DNA from: Brevibacillus ruminantium
Lineage (GTDB): Bacteria > Bacillota > Bacilli > Brevibacillales > Brevibacillaceae
Direction: 5' to 3'
Length of the DNA: 64,000 nt
Assembly (NCBI RefSeq): GCF_023746555.1
Contig: NZ_CP098755.1
Location: 1,747,001-1,811,000 of the forward strand
Shown: piece by piece, positions 52,713 through 61,005 of the stretch
How positions within the stretch are numbered: the first letter of the stretch is position 1
Layout of the letters: every line of letters starts with the position of its first letter
Notes under the pieces: generated by a model
Database searches by the model: none
Seen by the model: only the letters and a program-made list of their open reading frames with translations
What the model was told of the DNA's origin: nothing
Program-made: the position numbers and the translations under genes

Positions 52713-53366
52713 CTAAAACACATTATAAGGATTTGGATATCCTGAAGTATCAAATGGCGGGTTATTTGTTATCCAATGTATAACTTTGTTCCAATCATGT
52801 TCTAGATTGTCAAAATGAATTCCGAAATTATCAGCTTGCAATCTAGTATTAGTCTTTGGAATACAACTACCCTTTCGCAAAATTAAAGTATTTTTAACAC
52901 CATGTACGAGCCTATCAAGTGACGCGCAACCGACTATATCAACTTTGCCGGTTGGTAAATCTTTCACCCTGTCCCAGTTGACAGAAGACATAACGTATAA
53001 ATGAGAAAGAATTCCTTCCTTTTGGCGGAAATTTAACTTACTCCATTCAATAAGCATCCATCGGCCGCCTTGTCGAGTTCCTTTAACATCAATTCTCCAT
53101 CCGTTGATAATTGCATCCTGTTTATCCCATACGCCGCGAGGGTAATATTCGAAATCAAGTGCAATCATAATGCCAAAATATTTATCCATCATCTTTGAGA
53201 ATGCTACTTCTGCGATCTTTCCTATCAAATTGTCACGACCAATCTCGATATGGCTACGAGGAATTGTGTCTGATTGTCCGAATTCAATTTCCTGTTGATT
53301 CTTCGCACACTTATAAGAAAACTCAATACACCTATCTAGCTCCTGTGTAGTTAATTCAATAATCAC
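52713..53366 (-). CDS. PD-(D/E)XK nuclease, partner of the AlwI-type enzyme
   Basis: A 217-residue protein from GTG 53366, 5 bp after the AlwI-type gene. The N-terminal helical part has IGKIAEVAFSKMMDKY, a typical lead-in of PD-(D/E)XK folds. The core follows: KQDAIINGWRIDVKGTRQGG gives D (78-82 region), D-V-K near residue 92 and a following strand, WMLIEW. It is probably a nuclease that cuts DNA. It could be a second subunit or a separate enzyme of the restriction cluster. I do not recognise the family. Confidence 0.72.
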   Translation of the reverse strand: MIIELTTQELDRCIEFSYKCAKNQQEIEFGQSDTIPRSHIEIGRDNLIGKIAEVAFSKMMDKYFGIMIALDFEYYPRGVWDKQDAIINGWRIDVKGTRQGGRWMLIEWSKLNFRQKEGILSHLYVMSSVNWDRVKDLPTGKVDIVGCASLDRLVHGVKNTLILRKGSCIPKTNTRLQADNFGIHFDNLEHDWNKVIHWITNNPPFDTSGYPNPYNVF

Positions 53367-53371
53367 TATGC

Positions 53372-55000
53372 TTAATTCCTTTCCACTTGATTGGTTGCTA
53401 CGCGTAAAAATTCACCGACAGTTGAATATCCACGGTTTTGTATTGCGTTCAAAAATAACTGAACCCGTTCATGCTTTGGCAAATCGTTATCAATACAGTA
53501 GTCCAAGAAGCCAAGTAAAACATTTGCACTTAGCATAATTCCTTTGATATCTCGGTCGGGAATGGCCCGTTTGGTAAGGGTGCTGATTTTCTCAAGGTTT
53601 TTTTCACCACTCCAATCCGCCGCGGTAACGTATCCGAAGAAAGAAACTTGGCGTCCATCATAGCCGTCATAGTTCGGGAGATATTCGGATGCCATATGTG
53701 AAGCCAAATGCGCCGACAAAGGAAATTTTGTGCGGTAATTCTTCGCGTCAATAATCCCCATAAGCGAACCTTCGTATTTAAGCAATATCTCGATTTCAGT
53801 TTCAACGTTTGCAAGCGATTTGGGACGCATTTCAACTTCGAATCCGATTGCCTTGAAGACTTCGCCCGTTTTATCTTCAAACACAAGATTATCTTGCTCA
53901 TTCAGATATCCTTCAACAAAGTCATTATTGAGTGCTTGATGCGTGATTTGTTTAAGGTCGTGGGCGTGTTTTTCGGCTTCCTTCGGCGGAAATTCGTTCA
54001 TAAGAATTTCTTTCAAGTCGTCGTGAGTCAACTCGTCCAAATCGGGATAATCTGATAGTAATTCACGAATCTTATTCGCGGTCTTCGATTTGTTCGTTGC
54101 AGGTTTAACGTCTCCGTAACTGCTTGCCTTGTAGCTTTCGATATCCAAACCGTTATTTTCCGCCATGCGTTGAAGCGAAATAAGGTAACGAGAGTTGAAC
54201 GGATATCGGTAATCGTACATTTCGATTTCTTCGGAAACCTTCTTCGAGTTAGATGGGTCAACACGAAGGGCTTCACCACGAATGTATTCGACAAGACCGG
54301 TGTAGTCGCAAATCAACATGAACGTATGTGCCACGTCACCATGCGCGATCTCAAAATCTCTTGCGCCTTTATCTGAACGTTCGCGATGGTCGAAGTTTTC
54401 AGCGATTTCTCGCTTCATTTGCGCTTTGTCCGCTGGGCTTGCGCTTCTAAAGGTAAGAATCTTATCCGTTACGGGAGCCAACTGGTTGTCGTTCTGTGCC
54501 GTTAAAACGAAATAGGTGATTTCTTCTTTGGTCACGTAGTAGTTTAGTCGGGCTTGATTTGTCAGTTTGATAAGGAACCGTGCTGGACGAATTCGGAAAG
54601 TCGATTCAAATTGCGGTCGGAAACCCGATTCAAGAAAGTAAGCATTTGGGATTTGAAGGGTCAGGATTTGTTTTGTTACGTTATCCCGAACCCGTTCACC
54701 TTCAAGAATCTTCTTGCCAGCTTTGGTCAGTACCAAGAACCCTTCTTCATCCGTATAGACGTAAGCAAATGTTTTTAACATAGCCGCCCAGGTCCGCCCG
54801 CCCGAACCATCATTACTGATGTTTTCGCGTTTTACTCCACGGGCATTCAATGCGCGTTCGTAGTTAAGGTGGGCTTGACGATTGCCCGACCATTGAACGG
54901 TAAAACCATTCGTTGCATCCCATAAAGCGAGAAGTGCGTCACGATGGAATTTAGGGTCACGTTCAGGACGTGTGATAAACCAAATTTTGCGTTCTGCCAT
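53372..55000 (-). CDS. AlwI-family type IIS restriction endonuclease
   Basis: A 542-residue protein resembling the AlwI/BspD6I-type enzymes: N-terminal WFITRPERDPKFHRDALLAL, KTFAYVYTDEEGFLVLTKAG near residue 74, YFVLTAQNDNQLAPVTDKIL near 161 and YDYRYPFNSRYLIS. The C-terminal cleavage part has the PD-(D/E)XK-like sequence GIIDAKNYRTKF near residue 413. Members bind short asymmetric sites and cut beside them. It lies between a small helical protein and a second nuclease in one tight minus-strand operon (gaps of 4 and 5 bp). The exact site cannot be read from sequence. Confidence 0.85.
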   Translation of the reverse strand: MAERKIWFITRPERDPKFHRDALLALWDATNGFTVQWSGNRQAHLNYERALNARGVKRENISNDGSGGRTWAAMLKTFAYVYTDEEGFLVLTKAGKKILEGERVRDNVTKQILTLQIPNAYFLESGFRPQFESTFRIRPARFLIKLTNQARLNYYVTKEEITYFVLTAQNDNQLAPVTDKILTFRSASPADKAQMKREIAENFDHRERSDKGARDFEIAHGDVAHTFMLICDYTGLVEYIRGEALRVDPSNSKKVSEEIEMYDYRYPFNSRYLISLQRMAENNGLDIESYKASSYGDVKPATNKSKTANKIRELLSDYPDLDELTHDDLKEILMNEFPPKEAEKHAHDLKQITHQALNNDFVEGYLNEQDNLVFEDKTGEVFKAIGFEVEMRPKSLANVETEIEILLKYEGSLMGIIDAKNYRTKFPLSAHLASHMASEYLPNYDGYDGRQVSFFGYVTAADWSGEKNLEKISTLTKRAIPDRDIKGIMLSANVLLGFLDYCIDNDLPKHERVQLFLNAIQNRGYSTVGEFLRVATNQVERN

Positions 55001-55004
55001 TTTA

Positions 55005-55502
55005 TCAATTCCCTTCGGCTTTTATTCGATTCATTATTCCTTCGTAGGCTTGAATTTCTTCGTCCGATATAACATCGTGAAGTGTTTTCAGAGCATCAAC
55101 GTAGAATTTTATATCGACAAAGAACTTGCGTATATCTGGGTCATTTTGCAGTAAATGCCCAACGTCGTTGTTTATGGACAAATCTATAGACACAGAAGCG
55201 ACTTTGAATAATTCTTCATCGAGGACAGCACGGACTTCGACGGGTTTGAATTTTTCGTTTCCGCTAATAATCTTATTTATGGCGGATATCGACTTTATAA
55301 ACGTAGATATTCTCATGTCTTCCAGTTCGTTGAATGTTCGATTGAACCAATTGCCGCTTCGCCCTGTACTGCCGCTTAATTGCGAGTGACTGATCTTACG
55401 TTCATTCAGTTCTTTGTCTAAGTTGCGGGTGAATCGGTAAAGTAAAACCTTACTGAGCAGTCCTTGCAACAATGCACTTTCATTCGGTACAATTTCAGAC
55501 AT
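55005..55502 (-). CDS. Hypothetical protein leading the AlwI operon, possible regulator
   Basis: 165 residues from ATG 55502 (GGGAGG box 8 bp upstream). The N-terminal third has RFTRNLDKELNERKISHSQL, then SGNWFNRTFNELEDMR, which could form a helix-turn-helix, and the rest is helical with acidic stretches. It is cotranscribed with the restriction genes (4-bp gap). It might control restriction gene timing, as C proteins do, or be a specificity or assembly subunit. I do not recognise the family, and the HTH reading is weak. Confidence 0.6.
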   Translation of the reverse strand: MSEIVPNESALLQGLLSKVLLYRFTRNLDKELNERKISHSQLSGSTGRSGNWFNRTFNELEDMRISTFIKSISAINKIISGNEKFKPVEVRAVLDEELFKVASVSIDLSINNDVGHLLQNDPDIRKFFVDIKFYVDALKTLHDVISDEEIQAYEGIMNRIKAEGN

Positions 55503-55628
55503 AGCGTACACCTCCCAATCAATTCCAGTATCGTCCGCTGGTTCTAATAGTAAACGAAGTTCTGTCGTCCATAATCAGCTTATGAGGTGATATTTTCGTA
55601 CAGAAACAATTTTGTTGGGGGTGAGTAT

Positions 55629-56048
55629 ATGACTGACATGTTTACAAAAGAGCAACGCTCAAAAAATATGAAGGCTATACGTTCAACGGGGTCAGCGTTG
55701 GAGAACAAAGTCACAAAGGAATTATGGAGAAGAGGGTTCAGATTTAGAAAAAACGTCAGAAAACTAATGGGTAATCCTGATATAGCAATCCAGAAGCACA
55801 AAATTGTTATTTTTCTTGATTCATGTTTTTGGCATTCGTGTCCAATTCATGGGAATATGCCGACTACAAATGTTGGGTATTGGGAAAAAAAGCTGAAGAG
55901 GAACATGGATAGGGATATTGAAGTAAAAGAATATTATTCGAATAAAGGGTGGAAGATTTTACGAATTTGGGAGCATGAAGTGAAGAATGATTTTGAGGGT
56001 ACATTGGAAAAAATATCGAATTTCATACTCCAGTCCAAGCAATATTAA
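55629..56048 (+). CDS. vsr: Very short patch repair endonuclease Vsr
   Basis: 139 residues from ATG 55629 (GGGGGTGAG box). Vsr landmarks are complete: EQRSKNMKAIRSTGSALENKV in two parts at the start, the catalytic Asp in LMGNPDIAI, FLDSCFWHSCPIHGNMP with the zinc-site Cys and His residues, and WEKKLKRNMDRD. Vsr nicks 5' of the T in T:G mismatches that arise when m5C deaminates. It accompanies the m5C methyltransferase 3 kb away, though the restriction operon lies between them. Confidence 0.95.
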   Translation: MTDMFTKEQRSKNMKAIRSTGSALENKVTKELWRRGFRFRKNVRKLMGNPDIAIQKHKIVIFLDSCFWHSCPIHGNMPTTNVGYWEKKLKRNMDRDIEVKEYYSNKGWKILRIWEHEVKNDFEGTLEKISNFILQSKQY

Positions 56049-56065
56049 AAAGGCGCAAAAAAAAA

Positions 56066-57659
56066 CTACGACTGACCAATTAACATACAGTAAGCATTTT
56101 CGGCCTGTTCCAGGTACACACTTGGATTCGTTCGGAATCGTCTGCGTTTGGTAGCTTCACTCAAACGAGCAGACCAACGCAGGCGTTCATTTTTAAAATC
56201 AAGGTAGTTTACAGACTGAAGTCTACTTAACACATTACTCTGGTGAAGTGCGTCATCGACAAATACGACCATTTCACCACTTCGGAGGATATATTCGTTC
56301 CAACTTCTCAGACCCGTCATCCGTCGATGCCGGGTCTTCGTCTGGCGGAAGAAACGCTCATGGTCGTTGTTCGTTCGTGGGACATGCGGATGGTCGTAAC
56401 ACGTAAACAGGCCTTTCCAAAACCCTCGGGAGTAGCTTTTCAGATTTGCAACCATTGGCAAGTCGTCTTTGCTGGTGTACGTCTGTTCAACCCAATCTAA
56501 CAGATGCTGCATATGAAATCGAACCGTTTCACTTCGTTTATCTATGCTTGGATTCAAGATCCCGGCAACGTGGTGAATCGGTTTGGACCAGCGCATCACG
56601 GTAGCATATTGCTCTTCAAAATCATCCAATTTATCGAAAATTCTGATTAGGTTTTTGAGCAGAGAGGGCCCCTTTTTTACTCAGGCATCGTTCGAGGGAA
56701 GCCTGAATGGCTCTAGCATTTTCATAAACACGTATGCCCGGTAGATCGAGTGGGGGATTGCCGTCTTCGAGGAGCACAGAACGAATGGCCGCCACGTAAT
56801 CTTTTGCCACCTCTGCTTCTGTAGAGGCATCGTTTTCGATTCGCTTCTCGACTTCGCGAATACCACGGAGGCTCTTCTTGATTCCTGTCTTGAGCTTGCG
56901 GTCTAAATCGACAACAGGCTTTGCAATGTCCTTTAGATAGTGGTATTGGCAGTATTGGTACGGCACGTCCGGCAGTAACGATTCCATGGCCATTCGGATG
57001 GATTGTTGACCATCCGTAACGATCCCGATGATGGGAAATCCCAGTTCGATAACAGGCAGGATGAGTTTCTTAAGTTCTTCTGCGGAGCTACTCTTTAGAT
57101 TTTGTGCAGACAGGATCGTTCCGCTGAATACTTCTCGTATGACATAGAGCGTCTCATTGCCTTTCTCGGGCTGAACACCGTCCATGGAAATCATGATACC
57201 GCCACGGTCCTGAACAACTTGCTTGAGTGCTTGCTTGACGTGATCCGTCACGCTAGCGCGGAGCAAGGTAAGATAACGTTCGTACAACCGCTGAGAATTG
57301 CGTTCTGACGTGGTTACCCCGCGCTGATTCAACGTTTCCGTAATTTCGCCGATTGTCATATGTTGCTTAAACCGAAGCTGACCAACCAACGCTAGCACGT
57401 CAAAACCGTAGGAAGTGTGTTTCATGCTGAGAAGCTCAGCTTCAGCGGATTTGTAATAGGTTCTGGGGTATGAGCAATCTGCGTTGCTGCAAGCATAAGC
57501 CATACTCCAAGCTTGGATAACACCGGCAAGTGTGATGACATTCTTTTTCCATGCGGTATGATGTCGCCTGAGTTTCGTGCCACAGTGCGGGCAATGCTGT
57601 ATCTCTGGCCGAAAGTATATTTTCTTTTCAGGAATGACACGATTCTTGGGTAAAGGCAT
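56066..57659 (-). pseudogene. Transposase of the 56066-57741 element, one frameshift
   Basis: The N-terminal 342 residues (from ATG 57659) carry a Cys-zinc motif (HCPHCGTKL), a helical segment and a DDE-like region: D in MISMDGVQPEKGNET, D in GIVTDGQQSIRMAM. The C-terminal 187 residues (56629-56066) continue in another frame with a third acidic block, HVPRTNNDHERFFRQTK. The break lies near the run AAAAAAGGGGCCC at about 56665, so it is either a simple frameshift mutation or a programmed one. The stop codon lies inside the left inverted repeat. Confidence 0.82.
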
Positions 57660-57741
57660 GAGAAGACCTCCGTCAAATAGGCTAATGACTAACTTCGACA
57701 GAGGTCTTGGAAATCCTTGTTAGTTAATTGGTCAGTCGTAG
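56066..57741 (-). mobile_element. Insertion sequence with 19-bp perfect inverted repeats
   Basis: A 1.68-kb element bounded by CTACGACTGACCAATTAAC at the left and GTTAATTGGTCAGTCGTAG at the right, a perfect 19-bp inverted repeat. It is flanked by A-runs (nine A on the left, eight on the right), which fits an 8-bp target duplication in a poly-A tract. It holds one transposase broken by a frameshift. The IS family is not assigned. Confidence 0.9.
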
Positions 57742-57842
57742 AAAAAAAAGAACAGGCATTATCCTGTAACAGTTTACGAATGGTACTATCGATCAAATAA
57801 AATATTTCAAAGTATGATAAGAGTGGGGCTGAAAATCGCCGA

Positions 57843-58319
57843 ATGAACAGTTATAGAAACAATAAATCGCAAATTACTGTTTTTTGCGATGCTTCATGCG
57901 ATGCTTCAAATAACTCGATTGGTTTGGGCGTGATTGTCGTAGGTATGAGCAAGCATATCGCTGTTTCCGAACTAAAACAGGTAGCCGCTTCTGATCCTTT
58001 ATTCGGTGAATTGTTGGCAATTGAGTTTAGTATTAAGAGCCTGTCAGAACTTCTCGAATCCAATACTTTTGCTGTAGATAACTTGGAAAGGGCTATAATT
58101 TATTCCGACTGCGACATAATAAAACGTTTGCTTTCCAAAACCTTATTATCCAAATCCGTGTACACAGAGTTAATCGATGAAATTATCAATCTACTTCAAA
58201 AATTAACTTCTACTTATAAGAACACTGCCTTTAGCGTGAAATACATTGGGGCTAGGAGAAAATTTGCATACTATAAAGCCGCCCATGCCGCGGCGAGGAA
58301 GGTACTTGGGAAGGAATAG
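57843..58319 (+). CDS. RNase H-fold protein, orphan
   Basis: A 158-residue protein with an RNase HI-like pattern: first strand ITVFCDASCDASNN with D16, then GELLAIEF with E56 or E61, YSDCD with D89, and a C-terminal helix YKAAHAAARKVLG. It has no signal or membrane helix. RNase H domains cut RNA in RNA:DNA hybrids; here it is free of other domains and AT-rich. It lies beside the restriction cluster and is followed by a hairpin terminator that an IS has split. Role unknown, possibly nuclease activity in defence. Confidence 0.68.
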   Translation: MNSYRNNKSQITVFCDASCDASNNSIGLGVIVVGMSKHIAVSELKQVAASDPLFGELLAIEFSIKSLSELLESNTFAVDNLERAIIYSDCDIIKRLLSKTLLSKSVYTELIDEIINLLQKLTSTYKNTAFSVKYIGARRKFAYYKAAHAAARKVLGKE

Positions 58320-58459
58320 AGTAAGTTAGCTATTTGGACAGCAATTGCCAATAAATAAATTGCCATCAAAAATAAAAAGGCACAAAAAAACGCTGCTACG
58401 GCAAATGAACTGCACCCCATTTGTTAGACATATCTAACATTTGGAGGTGCAGTTTTTCT

Positions 58460-58969
58460 ATGGCCAAATTTACAGCTGACGATAAATTGTCGGCGGCTCT
58501 ACGCTATTTAGATGGTACAGAGAGTTATGAATCGATTGCTACGACCCTGGGTACAACAGAAAGCGTCGTTCGAAATTGGGTGAAGCAATACGAGCACAAT
58601 GGTGTAGAAGCATTTAGAAAATCCTATACAAGCTACTCCGCCCAATTTAAACTAGACGTACTCAATTATATGAATCATTTTGGGACGTCTCCGAATGAAA
58701 CTGCTGCCATTTTCCAAATCACCTCTCCTGCTTTAATCCGGAAATGGAGAATACAATTTCATTCACTCGGAATAGACGCCCTACAATCGAAGAAAAAGGG
58801 GCGTCCAACCATGAAAAAAGAAACTAAAAAGGGGATACCTGTTGAGGGCTCAGTCGAGGCATTACGGGAAGAAGTAGAGCGTTTACGCATGGAGAATGCT
58901 TACCTAAAAAAGTTGAATGCCTTAGTTCAAAGCAAGGAAAAATTACAAAGCAAGACAAAGCGCAAGTAG
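58460..58969 (+). CDS. IS3-family transposase OrfA with two HTH motifs
   Basis: 169 residues from ATG 58460. Two helix-turn-helix units are visible (ADDKLSAALRYLDGTESYES and SAQFKLDVLNYMNHFGTS), the IS150 form. A C-terminal leucine zipper (EALREEVERLRMENAYLKKL) follows. The heptamer A-AAA-AAG at 58906-58912 allows a -1 shift into the OrfB frame, which is open across it, so the full OrfAB transposase would come from programmed frameshifting. Confidence 0.92.
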   Translation: MAKFTADDKLSAALRYLDGTESYESIATTLGTTESVVRNWVKQYEHNGVEAFRKSYTSYSAQFKLDVLNYMNHFGTSPNETAAIFQITSPALIRKWRIQFHSLGIDALQSKKKGRPTMKKETKKGIPVEGSVEALREEVERLRMENAYLKKLNALVQSKEKLQSKTKRK

Positions 58970-59808
58970 TATTTGAGCTAAGGACAGAATTCCCTGTAAA
59001 AGCTTTACTGAAATTCGCTGGCATTCCACGCAGTACCTACTATTACTATGTGAAAATGAACAATCGTCCAGATAAACATGCTGAATTAAAAGCAGTGATT
59101 CAGGTCATTTACCATGAACATAAAGGGCGCTACGGGTACCGCCGTATTACGCATGAACTGAGGATTCTGGGGTATCTGGTAAATCATAAAAAAGTTCAGA
59201 GATTAATGAACAAGTTAGGTTTAAAAAGCATAGTTCGGATGAAAAAATATCGCTCGTATAAAGGGAAAGTTGGCAAGACAGCACCGAATCTATTGAACCG
59301 AGATTTCCATGCAGAAAAGCCAAACGAGAAGTGGGTAACAGATATAACTGAGTTTAAGTTATTTGGTGAAAAGCTCTATTTATCACCAATGTTAGATTTG
59401 TATAACGGAGAAATTATCGCTTATACCGTTGATACAAGACCAAGATATTCTCTTGTGTCTAAAATGTTGGAACAAGCATGTCGACGATTAACCGCTACAG
59501 ACAGATTGATGATTCACTCGGATCAAGGTTGGCATTACCAGATGAACCAATACCGACAGGTATTGAAAGACAATAACATCACCCAGAGCATGTCGCGAAA
59601 AGGAAACTGTTATGACAACGCTGTGATGGAGAGTTTCTTTGGAACTTTAAAATCGGAATTCTTATATACGCAAGAGTTTGAAAGTGTGGAACAATTTAAA
59701 CGAGAGTTAGCAAAATACATCGATTACTATAACAACAAGCGAATCAAGACAAAATTAAAAGGTCTGAGTCCAGTGCAATACCGAACTCAAACCTTGCGCA
59801 CTGCTTAA
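58915..59808 (+). CDS. IS3-family transposase OrfB (DDE), reached by -1 frameshift
   Basis: The frame is open from before the slip site at 58906-58912 to the stop at 59808, so no start codon is needed before the shift; an ATG exists at 59050. The rve-type domain has D in WVTDITEFKLF, D in MIHSDQGWHYQ and E in NAVMESFFGTLKSEF. It begins with RTEFPVKALLKFAG and a helical HTH_21 segment (GRYGYRRITHELRI). It looks intact, so the element may still move. Confidence 0.88.
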   Translation, partial: ECLSSKQGKITKQDKAQVVFELRTEFPVKALLKFAGIPRSTYYYYVKMNNRPDKHAELKAVIQVIYHEHKGRYGYRRITHELRILGYLVNHKKVQRLMNKLGLKSIVRMKKYRSYKGKVGKTAPNLLNRDFHAEKPNEKWVTDITEFKLFGEKLYLSPMLDLYNGEIIAYTVDTRPRYSLVSKMLEQACRRLTATDRLMIHSDQGWHYQMNQYRQVLKDNNITQSMSRKGNCYDNAVMESFFGTLKSEFLYTQEFESVEQFKRELAKYIDYYNNKRIKTKLKGLSPVQYRTQTLRTA

Positions 59809-59863
59809 TAAAAACTGTCTAACTTTTTGGGGTCACTTCACAAAACGCACAGCGTTTTTGTCA

Positions 59864-60196
59864 TTATTTCAAGTGGTCAAGAGGCATATAGCCTTTTTCT
59901 CCGCTGGATGTTCCTGACGTTACTTTGACCATTGCCCGCCCATTAAGGAAATTCGTTTCAAGCACGAGAACTGTGGTTCCTTCCTGTATCGGAATGACTT
60001 CTCCAGACGACATAAATCGTTTCAGAGCGTCAACGTCGAATCTAGCCATAATTTTCATTCCTGCTTCATATGCCTGTTCTGACGGCGCTACATAACTTAG
60101 GCTTTTTGTTTCCCTCTCATCCTCAAGTAGGATTGCCGTTGGACTTGATGTCTTTTGTCGTTTCGGAAGAAAGTTATTGCCTGTTTTGTTTATCAT
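59864..60196 (-). CDS. Small protein with C-terminal SH3-like domain
   Basis: A 110-residue protein; its start overlaps the end of the preceding gene by 23 bp. The N-terminal half is basic and flexible. The C-terminal half (about 60-105) has the beta-rich pattern GEVIPIQEGTTVLVLETNFL and GEKGYMPLDHLK of bacterial SH3-like modules. It probably acts with the upstream membrane protein. Its downstream terminator is the hairpin split by the IS at 58406-59840. Function unknown. Confidence 0.65.
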   Translation of the reverse strand: MINKTGNNFLPKRQKTSSPTAILLEDERETKSLSYVAPSEQAYEAGMKIMARFDVDALKRFMSSGEVIPIQEGTTVLVLETNFLNGRAMVKVTSGTSSGEKGYMPLDHLK

Positions 60197-60845
60197 GTTG
60201 ATTTACTATTTCTGCATCTTCCTGCATTTTAGCGACAAAAGAGGGATTTTCTTTCGTAAATTTACTGTTCTGGCTACTTAGCCATTCATAATACTCCTTG
60301 AGTTGCTTATCGTTCATGATTTCATCGTATTGTTCCTGCTCCATTTGTTTTTCGATGGTTCTGTCCTTTTCGTTATCCATCGGATCAAGTACAATATACC
60401 AATTGCCTTTTACCCTTTTCAAACCATAGGGCGATTTGATGTAAAACTCCCCTTTAGCTTCCGAAAAAGTAAGTTTTGCGGCAACACCCACGACAGCAAC
60501 GCTTCCAGTTATTTTTGTTCCAAATATTTTTTCTACAGAGACTGATGCTGGATTATGATATATCAGCTTTAAATCGTCTACGGAAGTGGTTTTTTTAGAA
60601 ATATCAAACAAAAGGGAATGAGCATTTTCATATTGGCGTAGGTTTATAAAATTGAAGTACTTCCTTATGACTTCTTCCGGCGGTTCAATAGCTGGTATTG
60701 AATCGTCTTCAACGTTAGCTTGTTCCGCCGCGACATTTATGGGGTTTTTATCAGTCTCGAAACTTTTGTTGATTGAAGTCATTATGCCTACGGCGATTAA
60801 AACGCAGAAACAGATAACAACGACTTTTTGAATCCTTCCATACAA
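60174..60845 (-). CDS. Hypothetical membrane-anchored protein
   Basis: About 223 residues from TTG 60845, which has a CGAGGAG box 8 bp upstream; the open frame extends to 60899 without a ribosome site. One N-terminal hydrophobic helix (VVVICFCVLIAVGIM) anchors the protein, with the rest predicted outside. A domain at about 70-175 resembles NTF2-like/DUF4878 surface proteins (PPEEVIRKYFNFINLRQYEN, KRVKGNWYIVLDPM). A helical Glu/Gln-rich tail follows. Its 3' end overlaps the SH3-like gene. Function unknown. Confidence 0.65.
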   Translation of the reverse strand: MYGRIQKVVVICFCVLIAVGIMTSINKSFETDKNPINVAAEQANVEDDSIPAIEPPEEVIRKYFNFINLRQYENAHSLLFDISKKTTSVDDLKLIYHNPASVSVEKIFGTKITGSVAVVGVAAKLTFSEAKGEFYIKSPYGLKRVKGNWYIVLDPMDNEKDRTIEKQMEQEQYDEIMNDKQLKEYYEWLSSQNSKFTKENPSFVAKMQEDAEIVNQHDKQNRQ

Positions 60846-61005
60846 TGTAACCACTCCTCGGATATAAACTAACCTTATAGATATATCGGAAGTTGCCAAT
60901 CTTCGTTTGATATTTAAAAATACAATTTTAACTAAAAACTGTATTCAACGCCTGATGTCTCGTGTTCGATTCATTGCCTACACTTTTTCTTAAAGAGGTG
61001 GGGTA

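Larger units (their letters stand above)
58406..59840 (+). mobile_element. IS3-family (IS150-like) insertion sequence in a terminator hairpin
   Basis: A 1.44-kb element with imperfect inverted repeats (TGAACTGCACCCC at the left; TGAAGTGACCCC reading inward from the right). It is flanked by CAAA on both sides, a 4-bp target duplication. Removing it and one CAAA joins AAAAACGCTG and CAGCGTTTTT into a perfect 10-bp terminator stem, so it landed inside a terminator loop. Confidence 0.9.

Noticed and set aside
52713-53366. Naming the small nuclease as the BspD6I small subunit
   Set aside because: The position is suggestive but the visible sequence is not similar; only a general PD-(D/E)XK call is supported.
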